Assembly (NCBI GenBank): GCA_009377495.1
Contig: WHTZ01000041.1
Span: 1 to 54,658 of the forward strand
DNA: 54,658 bases
Direction: 5' to 3'
Origin: Luteitalea sp.
GTDB lineage: Bacteria; Acidobacteriota; Vicinamibacteria; Vicinamibacterales; Vicinamibacteraceae
Shown: in pieces, positions 36,185 through 45,408 of the stretch
Layout of the letters: each line of letters begins with the position of its first letter
Position numbering within the stretch: the first letter of the stretch is position 1
The notes under the pieces: generated by a model
The model's input: only the letters and a program-made list of their open reading frames with translations
Databases searched by the model: none
What the model was told of the DNA's origin: nothing
Translations under genes and position numbers: made by a program

Positions 36185-38653
36185 TTAGTTATCCCTCAGC
36201 GCTTCTGTCGGCTGAATCTTCAGACCACGCCACGCCGGGCCAACAGTCGCGAGCAGGGCCACGACAGTCATAACAAAGGCGAACGCGGGAAGCAGAATGC
36301 TGCCTCTCCCGTCCAGCACCGCGCCTCGCGTGAGCCGTTCGACGAGCATGCCCACAGTGATGCCCACTGCCACGCCTGATGCAATTTGCGTTGCGGCGCG
36401 GCCGAAGATGCTCCGCAGCGTCTGCCAGGGCGTCGCACCGAGGGCGGAGCGGATCGCGATCTCCTGATGGCGCTGCGTCACCGTGAATGACATCATCGCG
36501 TAAATGCCGGCGGCGGAGAGGAGCAGCACGCTCATCAAGACGACACCGACGATCCATCCCACCAGACGTGCGATGAGCAGGTCCTGCCGGTTGCTGTCGG
36601 CTAATGTGCGGACCACTCCGAGCCGTAGTGTTGGATCTGTGTCCGCGACGATTTCCCGCAGGGTTGAGCCGAAGTCGGTCGGCATGGTTCCGCGGACGCG
36701 GACGTTTAGTGAGACGCGCTCGACCTGCGCTGCCGTGACCGGATAGTAGGCTGCCGGCGTGACAGCCTCGGTATTCACCGGGTTGGTCATCAGGTTCTCG
36801 GAGACGCCGACGATCTCGTACCACTGCACGGCGGTTGTCTCGGCGCCGCTCCGCTCCTGCGCGCTCACGTGTCGAATCCGGCGACCGAGCGCTTCACCGC
36901 CTCGAAGTACTTGGCGCACGAACGCGTCGTTGACGATCACCGCTGTCGCAGCCTCGCCCACGTCGTCCAATCGCAATGATCTTCCCCTGAGCATGCGTGC
37001 GCCGAACACTTCCATGAAACCAGGATGCACGCCGATTGCAGCGACGGCCTCGCCGGACGGCGTCTCCGACGTGACGCCTTCCACGCGGATTCTCCCAGCG
37101 CGACCGGGGAGGGTCGTTCTGAACGTCACACCAACGACCGAGGGATTCGCCGTCAGCCGCCCCATAAGTTGTTCGAATAACTGCACTCCAAACGCGGTAC
37201 CACGCTCGCGTACATCGGAGTGTCGATTCGTCACGGTCGGCTCGATGTCCGCACCAAGGTCTGCGACGAGGAACTCCTCGGCCGGGTACGTCGGCACGGT
37301 CGCGGCGTCAAGGATTGCGTTCCACCCCAGGTTCGCAGCGGCGGGGAGCGCGGCCACCGCCACCGCGATCTGTGCAACCACGAGCGCGGTCCATGTCCGG
37401 CCGAGCCGTGTTCTCGTGCCGCCGTGCTGCCGCAAATCCGATTGCAGCCGGCGTCCAGTCACCTGCAGCGCGGGCAGTACGCCCGTCACCATCGCTGCAA
37501 TGGCGGCGAGCGCCAGTGTCAAGATCACGGAGGAGGGTCGAACGCTGTAGTCCACCCAGAACGGCGTCGCTGTCCGCCACTGCACTTGCATAATCTGGTC
37601 CACTGCCCGGACGCCGAACTGGGCCAACGCGAAGCCAAGCGCCGCTGCACCTGCCGCGAGCACGAACGCCTCGGCGAAGAGTTGCGCGACGACGCGGCCG
37701 CGGCTCGCCCCGAGCGCCGTTCGAATCACGATCTCGCTTTTACGGGCCGCAGTCCGCGCATAAATCAAGATCGCCACATTGAGCGCGACAACGACCAGCA
37801 ACAGGGTGAGCATCAGCTGAATATTGACGACCTCCCAGAGTTGGATGTCGGTGCCGCCCACCGAATGCGTGTAGCGCTCGACCATCGGGCGCAGTTGCGC
37901 GTGCGTATCCGGGAACGCCGACGCGCTGCGCCCACCGAGGACATTCAACTCGGCTTGGGCTTCCTCCTTCGTGACACCGCGCGCCAACCGACCAAAGATG
38001 AAGATCTCCGGCCCCTCCCGCGGTTTGTATTCGGACGGCCGGGCACGCAGCGCAGTCCAGAAGCGGTGATTCTTCGGAAAGCCAAAGCCTTCCGGCATGA
38101 CCCCAATCACCGTGTGCACGGTCCGGTCGAGCAGCACTTCACGTCCGATGACGGCGGGGTCGGCCGCGAACTGGTTTTGCCAAACCGAGTACCCGATCAC
38201 CACGACCGCCGGGGCTGCCGGCCGTTCGTCGGCTTCGAGCACGTACCGTCCGAGCAGCGGCGGCACGCGCGGGACGCGAAAACCGGCCGCCGTCATCTCC
38301 GCCGATTGCACTGGCGCGGGCGATCCCTGGCCGATCCGGAGGTTGCGCTCGACGGTGCGGAATGCGGAGAGATCCTCGATCGATCTCAGCTGCTCGCGCC
38401 AGACGAAGAAGTCGTGGAGCGATCGGCGTTCGGCCACGTGCTCCGCGATGTCCCGATTGTCGAGCGCGATGATGCGGTCTCCTTCTTCCAGCGGCAGCGT
38501 TGGATGGACGTACAGCACGACGTACGAGAACACACCGACGTTAATCGCGACCGCAACCGCCATGCCGAGGCCGCCAACAATCGTCAGGCCGGGATGTTTG
38601 ATCAACATCCGAGCTCCAAGCTTGACGTCCGTCCAGGAGATGTGGGTGCTCAT
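36185..38653 (-). CDS. ADOP permease D (divergent MacB/FtsX-like permease)
   Basis: The 822-residue protein begins MSTHISWTDVKLGARMLIKHPG and lacks the soluble N-terminal extension of A and C. TM1 is VGGLGMAVAVAINVGVF, without the GIGANTAIF motif of the others. Periplasmic domains follow (TVHTVIGVMPEGFGFPKN), then FtsX-type segments ARTAARKSEIVIRTALGASRGRVV and MSFTVTQRHQEIAIRSALGA. It ends WRGLKIQPTEALRDN. No ATPase gene is adjacent. It is the most diverged of the four permeases, so it probably joined the cluster independently. Confidence 0.9.
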   Translation of the reverse strand: MSTHISWTDVKLGARMLIKHPGLTIVGGLGMAVAVAINVGVFSYVVLYVHPTLPLEEGDRIIALDNRDIAEHVAERRSLHDFFVWREQLRSIEDLSAFRTVERNLRIGQGSPAPVQSAEMTAAGFRVPRVPPLLGRYVLEADERPAAPAVVVIGYSVWQNQFAADPAVIGREVLLDRTVHTVIGVMPEGFGFPKNHRFWTALRARPSEYKPREGPEIFIFGRLARGVTKEEAQAELNVLGGRSASAFPDTHAQLRPMVERYTHSVGGTDIQLWEVVNIQLMLTLLLVVVALNVAILIYARTAARKSEIVIRTALGASRGRVVAQLFAEAFVLAAGAAALGFALAQFGVRAVDQIMQVQWRTATPFWVDYSVRPSSVILTLALAAIAAMVTGVLPALQVTGRRLQSDLRQHGGTRTRLGRTWTALVVAQIAVAVAALPAAANLGWNAILDAATVPTYPAEEFLVADLGADIEPTVTNRHSDVRERGTAFGVQLFEQLMGRLTANPSVVGVTFRTTLPGRAGRIRVEGVTSETPSGEAVAAIGVHPGFMEVFGARMLRGRSLRLDDVGEAATAVIVNDAFVRQVLRGGEALGRRIRHVSAQERSGAETTAVQWYEIVGVSENLMTNPVNTEAVTPAAYYPVTAAQVERVSLNVRVRGTMPTDFGSTLREIVADTDPTLRLGVVRTLADSNRQDLLIARLVGWIVGVVLMSVLLLSAAGIYAMMSFTVTQRHQEIAIRSALGATPWQTLRSIFGRAATQIASGVAVGITVGMLVERLTRGAVLDGRGSILLPAFAFVMTVVALLATVGPAWRGLKIQPTEALRDN

Positions 38654-38782
38654 GTGTCTAATTCTGCATAGACTCTTTGTCGTGACGGTGCCCCTGCCCG
38701 ATCTGGCGGTGTCGGGGGGCGGGACCGAGTCCTTTCCTCCGACTGCAACACCGCGACGCGGAATAGCCCTTCACGCGCCGTT

Positions 38783-39148
38783 ATGACACCTGCGGGCAGA
38801 CCTCGACCTGCGAGTTGGAATGCATTGACGATAGTTGCCCCACAAGAGTTCCCTCCGGCGTTGCTCGAAGGCACGTTCCTGAAAGGCAGAGCTACAACGA
38901 CACTCGTCGGGCCGCAGCCGCTTCGAGCCGAGGACTTCGGCGACGTCATGAACGAGCCGGAGATCGCCGCCCTACTGCGCTGTTCGATCCGGACGCTGTA
39001 TCGACTGAAGGCGCTCGAGCGCCGGACACGCGCGGGTTTCCTTCCCGCCGAGATTCCCGGGCTGCGGGGGCGCTATTGGAAAGAAGACGTGATCCGCTGT
39101 TTCAAGCGAGGCGCGGGTCGCCGCGATGACGGAAGGAAATTGCCCTGA
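38783..39148 (+). CDS. Helix-turn-helix (AlpA/excisionase-like) protein
   Basis: The C-terminal 67 residues form a MerR/AlpA-type helix-turn-helix: MNEPEIAALLRCSIRTLYRLK, ending GRYWKEDVIRCFKRG. The pattern (choose a helix, read Arg/Tyr, then a strand with RYxxxDV) is that of excisionase-like proteins. The frame can start at 38783 (121 residues) or at the ATG at 38948 (67 residues). The extra N-terminal part has no family pattern, so the short form is more likely. It lies 285 bp from a tRNA-Arg gene with a duplicated 3' end, which fits a relic of an integrated element. Confidence 0.55.
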   Translation: MTPAGRPRPASWNALTIVAPQEFPPALLEGTFLKGRATTTLVGPQPLRAEDFGDVMNEPEIAALLRCSIRTLYRLKALERRTRAGFLPAEIPGLRGRYWKEDVIRCFKRGAGRRDDGRKLP

Positions 39149-39334
39149 GGCGCCCAGGCAGCGTGCCGGGGCGTAGGGGCCATCCGAACGCTGACATTCG
39201 AGCGCAGAATCTGGCAATGTCAGGCCGGATTTGGCAGCAGGCCCTAATGCATGAATGCGAGGATACTGGCGGAAGATCCGCGGATTTCGGACCGGAAACG
39301 TGGCCTGCCAGCTGAAGCTCGCGAAGCGAGCGGA

Positions 39335-39359
39335 GACTGGCGCGCCCGACAGGATTCGA
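39335..39359. repeat. Duplicated 3' end of tRNA-Arg (att-like direct repeat)
   Basis: The 25 bases GACTGGCGCGCCCGACAGGA plus TTCGA at 39335-39359 are identical to 39431-39455, which cover the 3' acceptor, CCA and T arm of tRNA-Arg. Both copies are preceded at different distances by GCTGAAGCTCG. The start-to-start distance is 96 bp. Such tRNA 3' duplications are typical of tyrosine-integrase attachment sites. No integrase remains. Confidence 0.6.
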
Positions 39360-39433
39360 CCCCAATGGCGAGCCCGAAGGGCGGAGCCATGCGGCTGAAG
39401 CTCGGAGGGCGCCAGCCACTCGCCAGAGGCGAC

Positions 39434-39510
39434 TGGCGCGCCCGACAGGATTCGAACCTGTGACCTTCGGCTCCGGAGGCCGACGCTCTATCCAACTGAG
39501 CTACGGGCGC
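39434..39510 (-). tRNA. tRNA-Arg (anticodon CCG)
   Basis: The minus strand gives a complete 77-nt cloverleaf: acceptor GCGCCCG paired with CGGGCGC, D arm GCTC..GAGC, anticodon stem TCGGC/GCCGA with loop CTCCGGA (anticodon CCG, decoding CGG), T arm ACAGG..CCTGT with TTCGAAT, discriminator G and an encoded CCA. A minus-strand open frame across it (VAQLDRASASGAEGHRFES) is the usual artefact of tRNA sequence. Confidence 0.97.
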
Positions 39511-39605
39511 CCAATCCCCCATCATAGTCCTCAATCGGTGGAAGGCGCAAGAAGACACCGGTCAGATCCGAGCTGACCGGTAAGGCGGCGTTGGACTCGA
39601 CGCCC

Positions 39606-40106
39606 TTACCTCGGGGCGGGCGACGTCGCGGGAGGCGACGCTGGCAGCATGTTGCGAATCGCGGCGATGCGCCACCCGTCCGGCCCGTGCGCCATGATGA
39701 ACGTCGTCCACATCCGGCGGCTGCCGCCTCCCGGAAGACCGGAGATCTCGTAACGTCCATCGGCGATCGCCAGGTCGGGCGCCAGCGCGCGCACCCTCTC
39801 GACCGTGATCGTGCGCGTACCGCCCGTGCGCTGAGACGAGGCGAGCGCGCCGCGCACGAGCTGATCGCGTCCGCTGCGCCACTCGCCAGACGATGTCAGC
39901 TGATCGGCATCCTTCGTGAACAGCACCTCGATCGCCTGCGCGCTTTGCTGCTCACGCGCATCGACGTACTGTGCCACCAGCGCCCGAATCGCCGCTTCGT
40001 CGGCTGTCTGGCTTCTGGCGGTCTGAGCGTGCCCTGAGTCGTGCCAAAGGGCGAAGAAGGAGAGCACCGCGAGGAAACAGGCCGCACGCGTCGTGAGGGT
40101 ACGCAT
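39606..40106 (-). CDS. Exported DUF4440/SnoaL-like protein (SgcJ/EcaC family)
   Basis: The 166-residue protein has a signal peptide (RTLTTRAACFLAVLSFFALWHDSGHAQ). A single NTF2-like cone fold follows: DEAAIRALVAQYVDAREQQ, IEVLFTKDADQLTSSGEWR, GRDQLVRGALASS and the strand pair MWTTFIMAHGPDGWRIAAIRNML. The family includes small exported proteins of unknown role; no catalytic residue can be pointed out. AGGAGGT 9 bp before the ATG at 40106 supports this start. It is divergent from the AcuI-like gene. Confidence 0.85.
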   Translation of the reverse strand: MRTLTTRAACFLAVLSFFALWHDSGHAQTARSQTADEAAIRALVAQYVDAREQQSAQAIEVLFTKDADQLTSSGEWRSGRDQLVRGALASSQRTGGTRTITVERVRALAPDLAIADGRYEISGLPGGGSRRMWTTFIMAHGPDGWRIAAIRNMLPASPPATSPAPR

Positions 40107-40197
40107 CACATACCTCCTGAAGTCCGTGCGAATCGCAGGACAGGTGTCTGGACGCCGTCCCGCATATCGTGAATGCCGTTGACCATGATGTCGCATA

Positions 40198-41211
40198 ATG
40201 TCGGCGATGCTCAATTCGTTTCCGGCCTTCGTGGCCGAAGAACGCGATGGTCGCGTCGTTGGACGAGTCGATCGACTCACGCTCGACCAGCTTCCGCAGG
40301 GTGACGTGACGATCGAGGTCGAATGCTCCTCACTCAACTTCAAAGATGCGCTGGCCGCAACAGGTCGCAACAGGATTGCCGCAACCTATCCCCACGTTCC
40401 GGGGATCGATGCCGCCGGCGTGGTGGTGGAGAGCGGTCACCCAGACTGGCGCACGGGCGATTCCGTGATCGTCACGGCGTACGATTTCGGCGCCGGACGC
40501 TACGGCGGCTACGCGCGCTATGCCCGGGTTCCACACGAATGGATCGTTCGCCGCCCCTCGTCGTTATCCGCGTTCGAGGCGATGGCGATTGGGACGGCGG
40601 GATATACCGCTGCGATGGGCCTGCTGGCCATCCAACACAACGGCACGGCGCCATCTGATGGCCCGGTTATCGTCACCGGTGCCACCGGGGGTGTGGGGTG
40701 CCTGGCGGTCGACCTGTTTGCTGCGGCAGGCTACCAGGTGGCCGCCAGCACGGCCAAGCCTGAGCTGCATGACTGGCTGCGAAGGCTGGGCGCTGGTGAG
40801 CTGCTGAGCCGAGCAGAGGTCGCCATGGAGGCAGGCGCGGAGTTGCGCCACTTGATGCGCGCGCGCTGGGCAGCCGCGGTGGACAGTGTTGGCGGTTCCA
40901 CGCTCGACTATCTGCTGCGCACGGTCAAGCCGCACGGCAACATTGCGGTTTGCGGTCTCGTTGGCGGCTCGACGTTTCGTGGCACGCTCGTGCCCTTCTT
41001 GCTTCGTGGGGTCAACCTCCTTGGCATCGACTCTGGCCACGTCCCGATTGCCGAGCGCCAGGCGCTCTGGGAGCGTCTGGCGACCGACCTACGCCCGCGC
41101 CATCTGCACGAAGTCGCCCGGCGCATCACCCTGGCCGAATTGGCGGACGCCATTGAGACGATGCTGCTCGGCAGATTGCACGGACGCTTCGTGATTGCCA
41201 TCGAGGCTTGA
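40198..41211 (+). CDS. acuI: YhdH/YhfP-family NADPH oxidoreductase (acryloyl-CoA reductase-like)
   Basis: The 337-residue zinc-free medium-chain dehydrogenase has an N-terminal GroES-like domain (SSLNFKDALAATGRNRIAATYPHVPGIDAAGVV). The Rossmann domain has VTGATGGVGCLAVDLFAAAGYQV and VDSVGGSTLDYLLRTVKPHG. The C-terminal segment LLRGVNLLGIDSGHVP is typical of AcuI/YhdH. Characterised members reduce acryloyl-CoA to propionyl-CoA with NADPH, protecting cells from acrylate. This exact substrate is inferred from the family. It is transcribed away from the DUF4440 gene and converges with the DUF5916 gene. Confidence 0.85.
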   Translation: MSAMLNSFPAFVAEERDGRVVGRVDRLTLDQLPQGDVTIEVECSSLNFKDALAATGRNRIAATYPHVPGIDAAGVVVESGHPDWRTGDSVIVTAYDFGAGRYGGYARYARVPHEWIVRRPSSLSAFEAMAIGTAGYTAAMGLLAIQHNGTAPSDGPVIVTGATGGVGCLAVDLFAAAGYQVAASTAKPELHDWLRRLGAGELLSRAEVAMEAGAELRHLMRARWAAAVDSVGGSTLDYLLRTVKPHGNIAVCGLVGGSTFRGTLVPFLLRGVNLLGIDSGHVPIAERQALWERLATDLRPRHLHEVARRITLAELADAIETMLLGRLHGRFVIAIEA

Positions 41212-41270
41212 TCGAGGCGACTCGCGTCGGGGGCCCAGCCAACAGGCGCCTGGATGAGCCGCCACGAGCG

Positions 41271-43595
41271 TCAAAAGCGAAACGAGTACTGGAACTTCGC
41301 AGACGCCTTCGTATCCTGAGCCCTGAACCGCAGATTGTCGCCCTCTTCGTGAATCCAGCCCTGGTTGAACGCGACGAACAAGTCGTTACCAGGTCGCAGC
41401 GTCCAACGGATGCGACTCTGCCAGCCCAGATTTCGGGATCGGTTGTCGTACTGAATGAGGTTGGAGAACGACACGCGCGGAGACGCCGCGTAACTGACCC
41501 GCGAGGTCACAATGCGTGCGGTGAAATGGCCTTCCGGCAGCCGGGCGAAGGTCTGGTCCGTGTCCAGGCTAATCGTGAATCGGGGCGGGAGCTTGTAGGT
41601 GATGCCCGCACTCACCTCGGCCGCCGTGCCCGACCAGTAATTGCCGAAGACCACAGTGGCGTTTCCCGAGAGCGGGCGCTTCTCGGCCGTGGAGAACAGA
41701 TTGCTCTTGAAGCGCGTGAACCGATACTCGCCGGGAGGCAGGGTGACGCCGGGTGAGATCTCGAACGGCTCGAAGAGCCGCTCGTAGGTTGGATTGACAT
41801 CCAGGATCCCGTGGATGTTGTCCCCGGAGTTGAAATGCCAATCGAACCAGGTGATGTACACGTCCCAGCTCTCGACTTGGCCGTTGTCGAGCCGCGTGAA
41901 CCGCGTGTAGAACACGTCGTGAAACATCTGCTGGATGTTGAGGAAGCTTCGCGGGCGAGGGTTGTAGCTTGCGGCCATCCTGAGCAGCCGGACGTTACGC
42001 CGTTGCACGAACCCGAGCGCGGGGTCGAAGTTTTCCTGGATCTCACGAAGTGCCACCTGCGCATCGAACTTGTCGTTCGGAAAGCGCGCGGAGAAACCGT
42101 ACGACCAATCATTGTCTGAACGCGCTGCCCGCTCACTTCGGACGGCGTACGCATTCACATCGAGATTGCGGGAGCCACCGAGGAATTGAGAGGTCGCGAG
42201 GCGCAGGTCAGCGCCGTAGGTCTGGGCAGACTGTCCCAGCGCGGGATCACCGCTCGTGAAGATCGCCCCCACGTAGGACTGCTGGAACAGATTCCGCTTG
42301 ACGCGTCCGACGAAGAGGTTCTTCTCGTCAACGACAGCCGTCAGGTCACCGGTTCGGACGCCCAGCATGCCGACATCGGTCCGGCCGATCTTGCCCGTCA
42401 GCTTGATGCCAGCATCGAGCGGTACTTCCTCTCCCTCCAGCAGACCGATTCGGCGGCTGAAGAACGGGAACACGTCGGCGCCGGCTTCGGGAATGCCGCC
42501 AGGCGGCTCGGGACCCAGACTGGCGAAGCCAAAGACCCCGGCGTCTTCCAGAAAGAACGACCGCTTCTCTGGAAACAGCAACGAGAATCGGGAGAGGTTG
42601 ATCTGGCGCTCGTCGACTTCCGTCTCACCGAAGTCGGTGTTGAACGTGGCCGTCAGCTTCAGACTCGGCGTGATGTTGTAGAAGAGGTCGAGGCCCGGCT
42701 TGTCGCGGAAATCACCCGTCCCAGTACTGTCGACATACAGCCAATCCCCGGCGAGAAATGGGCGGACATCCAGACCAATACCCTGGGTCAACCCATCGAG
42801 GTTCGTGATCTCTCCGGCTTCCGAGATCTGCAGGAACTGTGTCTGGAGCCTGGCCCCCGACCAGCGATCCTCCTCCAGCTTTCGATAGATCGTGCGCGCG
42901 ATGTTGAATCCCCACGCGGTGCGACCGGCGGGGAAGCTCAAGCTCTTGAACGGAATGGCAAACTCCGCCACCCACCCGTGCTCCGTGCGCCTCGTACGCA
43001 CGTCCCAAATCGCGTCCCAGTCGGTGTTGAGCTGGCCGTCGGACGCGAGCCCGTCCACGAGGGCACCAGACGGATTCGTGGCGAAATAAAACGCATTCCG
43101 CCGGTCGCGAAAGGTGTCGAGTAGGATCTCGATCCGGTCGTCCGAGCTCAGGCTCGAGTCTCGCATCATGTCGGTCCCGATGACGCGATGCGGTTCGGAA
43201 TCGTAGGCGACAATGCCGATGTAAAGGTGGTCGTGGTCGTGGAGTAGTGTGACCTCGGTCGGTTCGCTCGGCGCCGCACCTGTCCTCGGTTCTCGCTGGA
43301 CCAGGTCGCCGATTCCTGGCGACGAGCGCCAGACGGGCTCGTTCAACGCGCCGTCGATCGTGATGGTTTCCGCCGTGGCCGTGACGACCGCAGACCTGGT
43401 CACGCGCTTCCCGACAGGGGTGCCTGCTGGGGGCCTCTCTTGACGGAGGGCCGGGGCCTCCCGATCGCCGCCACTGCGCGCCTCCGCGCTGGCCTCGTCG
43501 GCGCCCGTGGCTGCCGTCGCGCACATGAGCGCGATCGTGAAGGCCAGACCGCGTGGTGACCAGGTTCGAGCGACCAACACGTCGAGCGTTCCCAT
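41271..43595 (-). CDS. DUF5916 outer-membrane protein with N-terminal CBM9-like domain
   Basis: The 774-residue exported protein has a signal sequence ending near MCATAATGADEASAEA. A carbohydrate-binding family 9-like domain (about 70-260) follows: TIDGALNEPVWRSSPGIGDLVQ, LLHDHDHLYIGIVAYDSEP, FAIPFKSLSFP and WGFNIARTI. The remainder is beta-rich with alternating aromatic residues and ends AKFQYSFRF. A terminal Phe suggests an outer-membrane barrel. Members are frequent in Bacteroidota and Acidobacteriota next to glycan or peptide utilisation genes, but their role is unproven. The gene converges with acuI. Confidence 0.85.
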   Translation of the reverse strand: MGTLDVLVARTWSPRGLAFTIALMCATAATGADEASAEARSGGDREAPALRQERPPAGTPVGKRVTRSAVVTATAETITIDGALNEPVWRSSPGIGDLVQREPRTGAAPSEPTEVTLLHDHDHLYIGIVAYDSEPHRVIGTDMMRDSSLSSDDRIEILLDTFRDRRNAFYFATNPSGALVDGLASDGQLNTDWDAIWDVRTRRTEHGWVAEFAIPFKSLSFPAGRTAWGFNIARTIYRKLEEDRWSGARLQTQFLQISEAGEITNLDGLTQGIGLDVRPFLAGDWLYVDSTGTGDFRDKPGLDLFYNITPSLKLTATFNTDFGETEVDERQINLSRFSLLFPEKRSFFLEDAGVFGFASLGPEPPGGIPEAGADVFPFFSRRIGLLEGEEVPLDAGIKLTGKIGRTDVGMLGVRTGDLTAVVDEKNLFVGRVKRNLFQQSYVGAIFTSGDPALGQSAQTYGADLRLATSQFLGGSRNLDVNAYAVRSERAARSDNDWSYGFSARFPNDKFDAQVALREIQENFDPALGFVQRRNVRLLRMAASYNPRPRSFLNIQQMFHDVFYTRFTRLDNGQVESWDVYITWFDWHFNSGDNIHGILDVNPTYERLFEPFEISPGVTLPPGEYRFTRFKSNLFSTAEKRPLSGNATVVFGNYWSGTAAEVSAGITYKLPPRFTISLDTDQTFARLPEGHFTARIVTSRVSYAASPRVSFSNLIQYDNRSRNLGWQSRIRWTLRPGNDLFVAFNQGWIHEEGDNLRFRAQDTKASAKFQYSFRF

Positions 43596-43737
43596 TCATT
43601 CTCCAGTCTGTTCGTGGTGCGCGACGACTTGCCCATCGTCCTGTGGACACGTCGAATGCTAGCAGGTGGCGCTGGCTGACGTCCTCCTCGACCTGGGTCT
43701 CGAAGGGGCGGCGAAGGTCACGTGCGCCTCGCCCAGA

Positions 43738-43907
43738 CTAGACATCTTCTAAGGCCGAAGTCGTGAGAAATGAAGCGAGTTTTCTGAAGGAGCGGCCTTA
43801 GAAGCTGTCTTAGGCGCGGCCGCCGTCGGCGGCCGCGCATCTAGTAGCGAAGATCCGCCCCACCGTGGCTCGCCTAGGCTCTGCGGTTTGAGGCGGAGCT
43901 TCGCTAC
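43738..43907. repeat. 170-bp structured repeat, left copy
   Basis: This copy and 45151-45320 differ at about eight of 170 positions, both in plus orientation. Each contains three inverted repeats: CTTCTAAGGCCG/CGGCCTTAGAAG (12 bp, perfect), GCGGCCGCC-N3-GGCGGCCGC, and GTAGCGAAGATCCGCC/GGCGGAGCTTCGCTAC (16 bp, one mismatch). The last arm ends 14 bp before the acyltransferase start. The copies flank exactly one gene. No transposase is present. Confidence 0.85.
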
Positions 43908-43921
43908 AATGCTCTTCAATC

Positions 43922-45145
43922 ATGAGGAGAGTTGCGTCCGCCCCGCTCGCGTCGCCGACCGCGCACGCACCCGTTGTCCCGAGGCGCGAGGCGTCGATCG
44001 ACGCGTTTCGCGGGCTCGTGATGGTCTTGATGCTCGCCGAGGTCATGCAACTGTGGACGCTTCACGACGCGTACCCGACGAGCCGGTTCTGGGCGCTGGT
44101 TGCCTACAACACCACGCACGTGCCGTGGCAGGGATGCTCGCTGCACGACCTGATCCAACCGGCCTTCTCGTTCCTCGTCGGGGTCTCGTTGCCGTTCTCC
44201 ATCGCGGCGCGCCTGGCCCGCGGCGGCAGCCTCCGACGCATGCTCGGGCACGTCGTCTGGCGAAGCGTGGTCTTGATCTTTCTCGGCATTTTTCTGCGAT
44301 CGTTGCACGCGTCCCACACTTACTGGACGTTCGAAGACACGCTCACGCAGATCGGCCTCGGGTACACCTTCCTGTTTCTGCTCGCGTTGGCGTCTTTGCG
44401 CATCCAGGCAGCGGTATTTGCTGCGCTTCTCGTTGGCTTCTGGGCAGCGTTTGTGCTCTACCCACTGCCCAGCCCCGGCTTCGACTACGCGAGCGTCGGC
44501 GTGCCCGCAGACTGGCCGCACCTCTACACGGGCTTCCTCGCGCACTTCAACAAGAACTCGAACCTGTCCTGGGCCTTCGACCTGTGGTTCCTGAACCTGT
44601 TCCCGCGCGACGCGCCGTTTCTGTTCAACGAGGGCGGATGGTCGACGCTGAGCTTCATTCCGACGCTCGCCACGATGATGCTGGGGGTGTGGTCCGGGCA
44701 GTGGCTGAGGACGGCGCGGCCGACGGGCGAGAAGCTGAAAGGGCTCATCGTAGGCGGCCTCGCACTTGCGCTGGCCGGACTGCTGCTCCAGTGGCTACAC
44801 ATCTGTCCCATCGTCAAACGTATCTGGACCTCGTCTTACACGCTCTATAGCGGCGGGCTGGTCGTCCTGATGCTCGCGGCGCTCTATGCGGTCATCGAGT
44901 GGAGGGGATGGAAGCGCTGGTCGTTCCCGCTCCTTGTGGTCGGCGCGAACTCGATCGCGATCTACGTTATGAGCTGGACGCTGGAAGAGTTCGTGGCGTC
45001 CGCGATAGAGCGGCACCTTGGCCAGGCACCGTTTCTCCTGCTCGGCGCGCCGTTCGAGCCGGTGTTGCGAGGCCTTGCCGTCCTGTTGGTCTTCTGGGCC
45101 ATTCTGTTCTGGATGTACCGGCGGCGGATCTTTCTCAAGATCTGA
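43922..45145 (+). CDS. HGSNAT/NagX-like membrane acyltransferase (DUF5009 type)
   Basis: The 407-residue polytopic membrane protein has about ten hydrophobic helices. It carries the signature REASIDAFRGLVMVLMLAEVM near the start and HVPWQGCSLHDLIQPAFSFLVG, which match heparan-alpha-glucosaminide N-acetyltransferase relatives. The GWSTLSFIPTLATMMLGVWSG segment and the C-terminal GANSIAIYVMSWTL also fit. Members transfer acyl groups across membranes to amino sugars. The acceptor here is not known, though the neighbouring RraA and glycan genes hint at carbohydrate metabolism. It is bounded by two 170-bp direct repeats. Confidence 0.85.
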   Translation: MRRVASAPLASPTAHAPVVPRREASIDAFRGLVMVLMLAEVMQLWTLHDAYPTSRFWALVAYNTTHVPWQGCSLHDLIQPAFSFLVGVSLPFSIAARLARGGSLRRMLGHVVWRSVVLIFLGIFLRSLHASHTYWTFEDTLTQIGLGYTFLFLLALASLRIQAAVFAALLVGFWAAFVLYPLPSPGFDYASVGVPADWPHLYTGFLAHFNKNSNLSWAFDLWFLNLFPRDAPFLFNEGGWSTLSFIPTLATMMLGVWSGQWLRTARPTGEKLKGLIVGGLALALAGLLLQWLHICPIVKRIWTSSYTLYSGGLVVLMLAALYAVIEWRGWKRWSFPLLVVGANSIAIYVMSWTLEEFVASAIERHLGQAPFLLLGAPFEPVLRGLAVLLVFWAILFWMYRRRIFLKI

Positions 45146-45150
45146 CAGCC

Positions 45151-45320
45151 CTAGACATCTTCTAAGGCCGAAGTCGTGAGAGATGAAGCAAGTTTTCTGA
45201 AAGAGCGGCCTTAGAAGCTGTCTTAGGCGCGGCCGCCGTCGGCGGCCGCGCATCTAGTAGCGAAGATCCGCCCCACCGTGGTTCGCCGCGGCTCGGCCGT
45301 TTGAGGCGGAGCTTCGCTAC
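45151..45320. repeat. 170-bp structured repeat, right copy
   Basis: Starting 6 bp after the acyltransferase stop, this is the second copy of the element at 43738-43907, in the same orientation and of the same length. Its three inverted repeats are preserved; most differences fall in the segment between the second and third hairpins. Confidence 0.85.
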
Positions 45321-45408
45321 TTGCCGGGCGCGTCGCGCGGCGCGTTCGCGTCTATACTGTCCGAGCACACAAGCCAGATCCGGCGGCTAGATTCCAGAAG
45401 GGAGAAGC

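Noticed and set aside
37220..38671. 483-codon plus-strand frame opposite permease D
   Set aside because: It is the antisense shadow of the permease. It has no domains, and length alone is not evidence in high-GC DNA.
39244..39558. Minus-strand open frame of about 104 codons across the tRNA-Arg gene
   Set aside because: It is tRNA sequence read as protein (VAQLDRASASGAEGHRFES), a well-known artefact.
43738..45320. Insertion sequence at the 170-bp repeat pair
   Set aside because: The flanked gene is a membrane acyltransferase, not a transposase, and no target-site duplication is visible. I report it only as a structured repeat pair.
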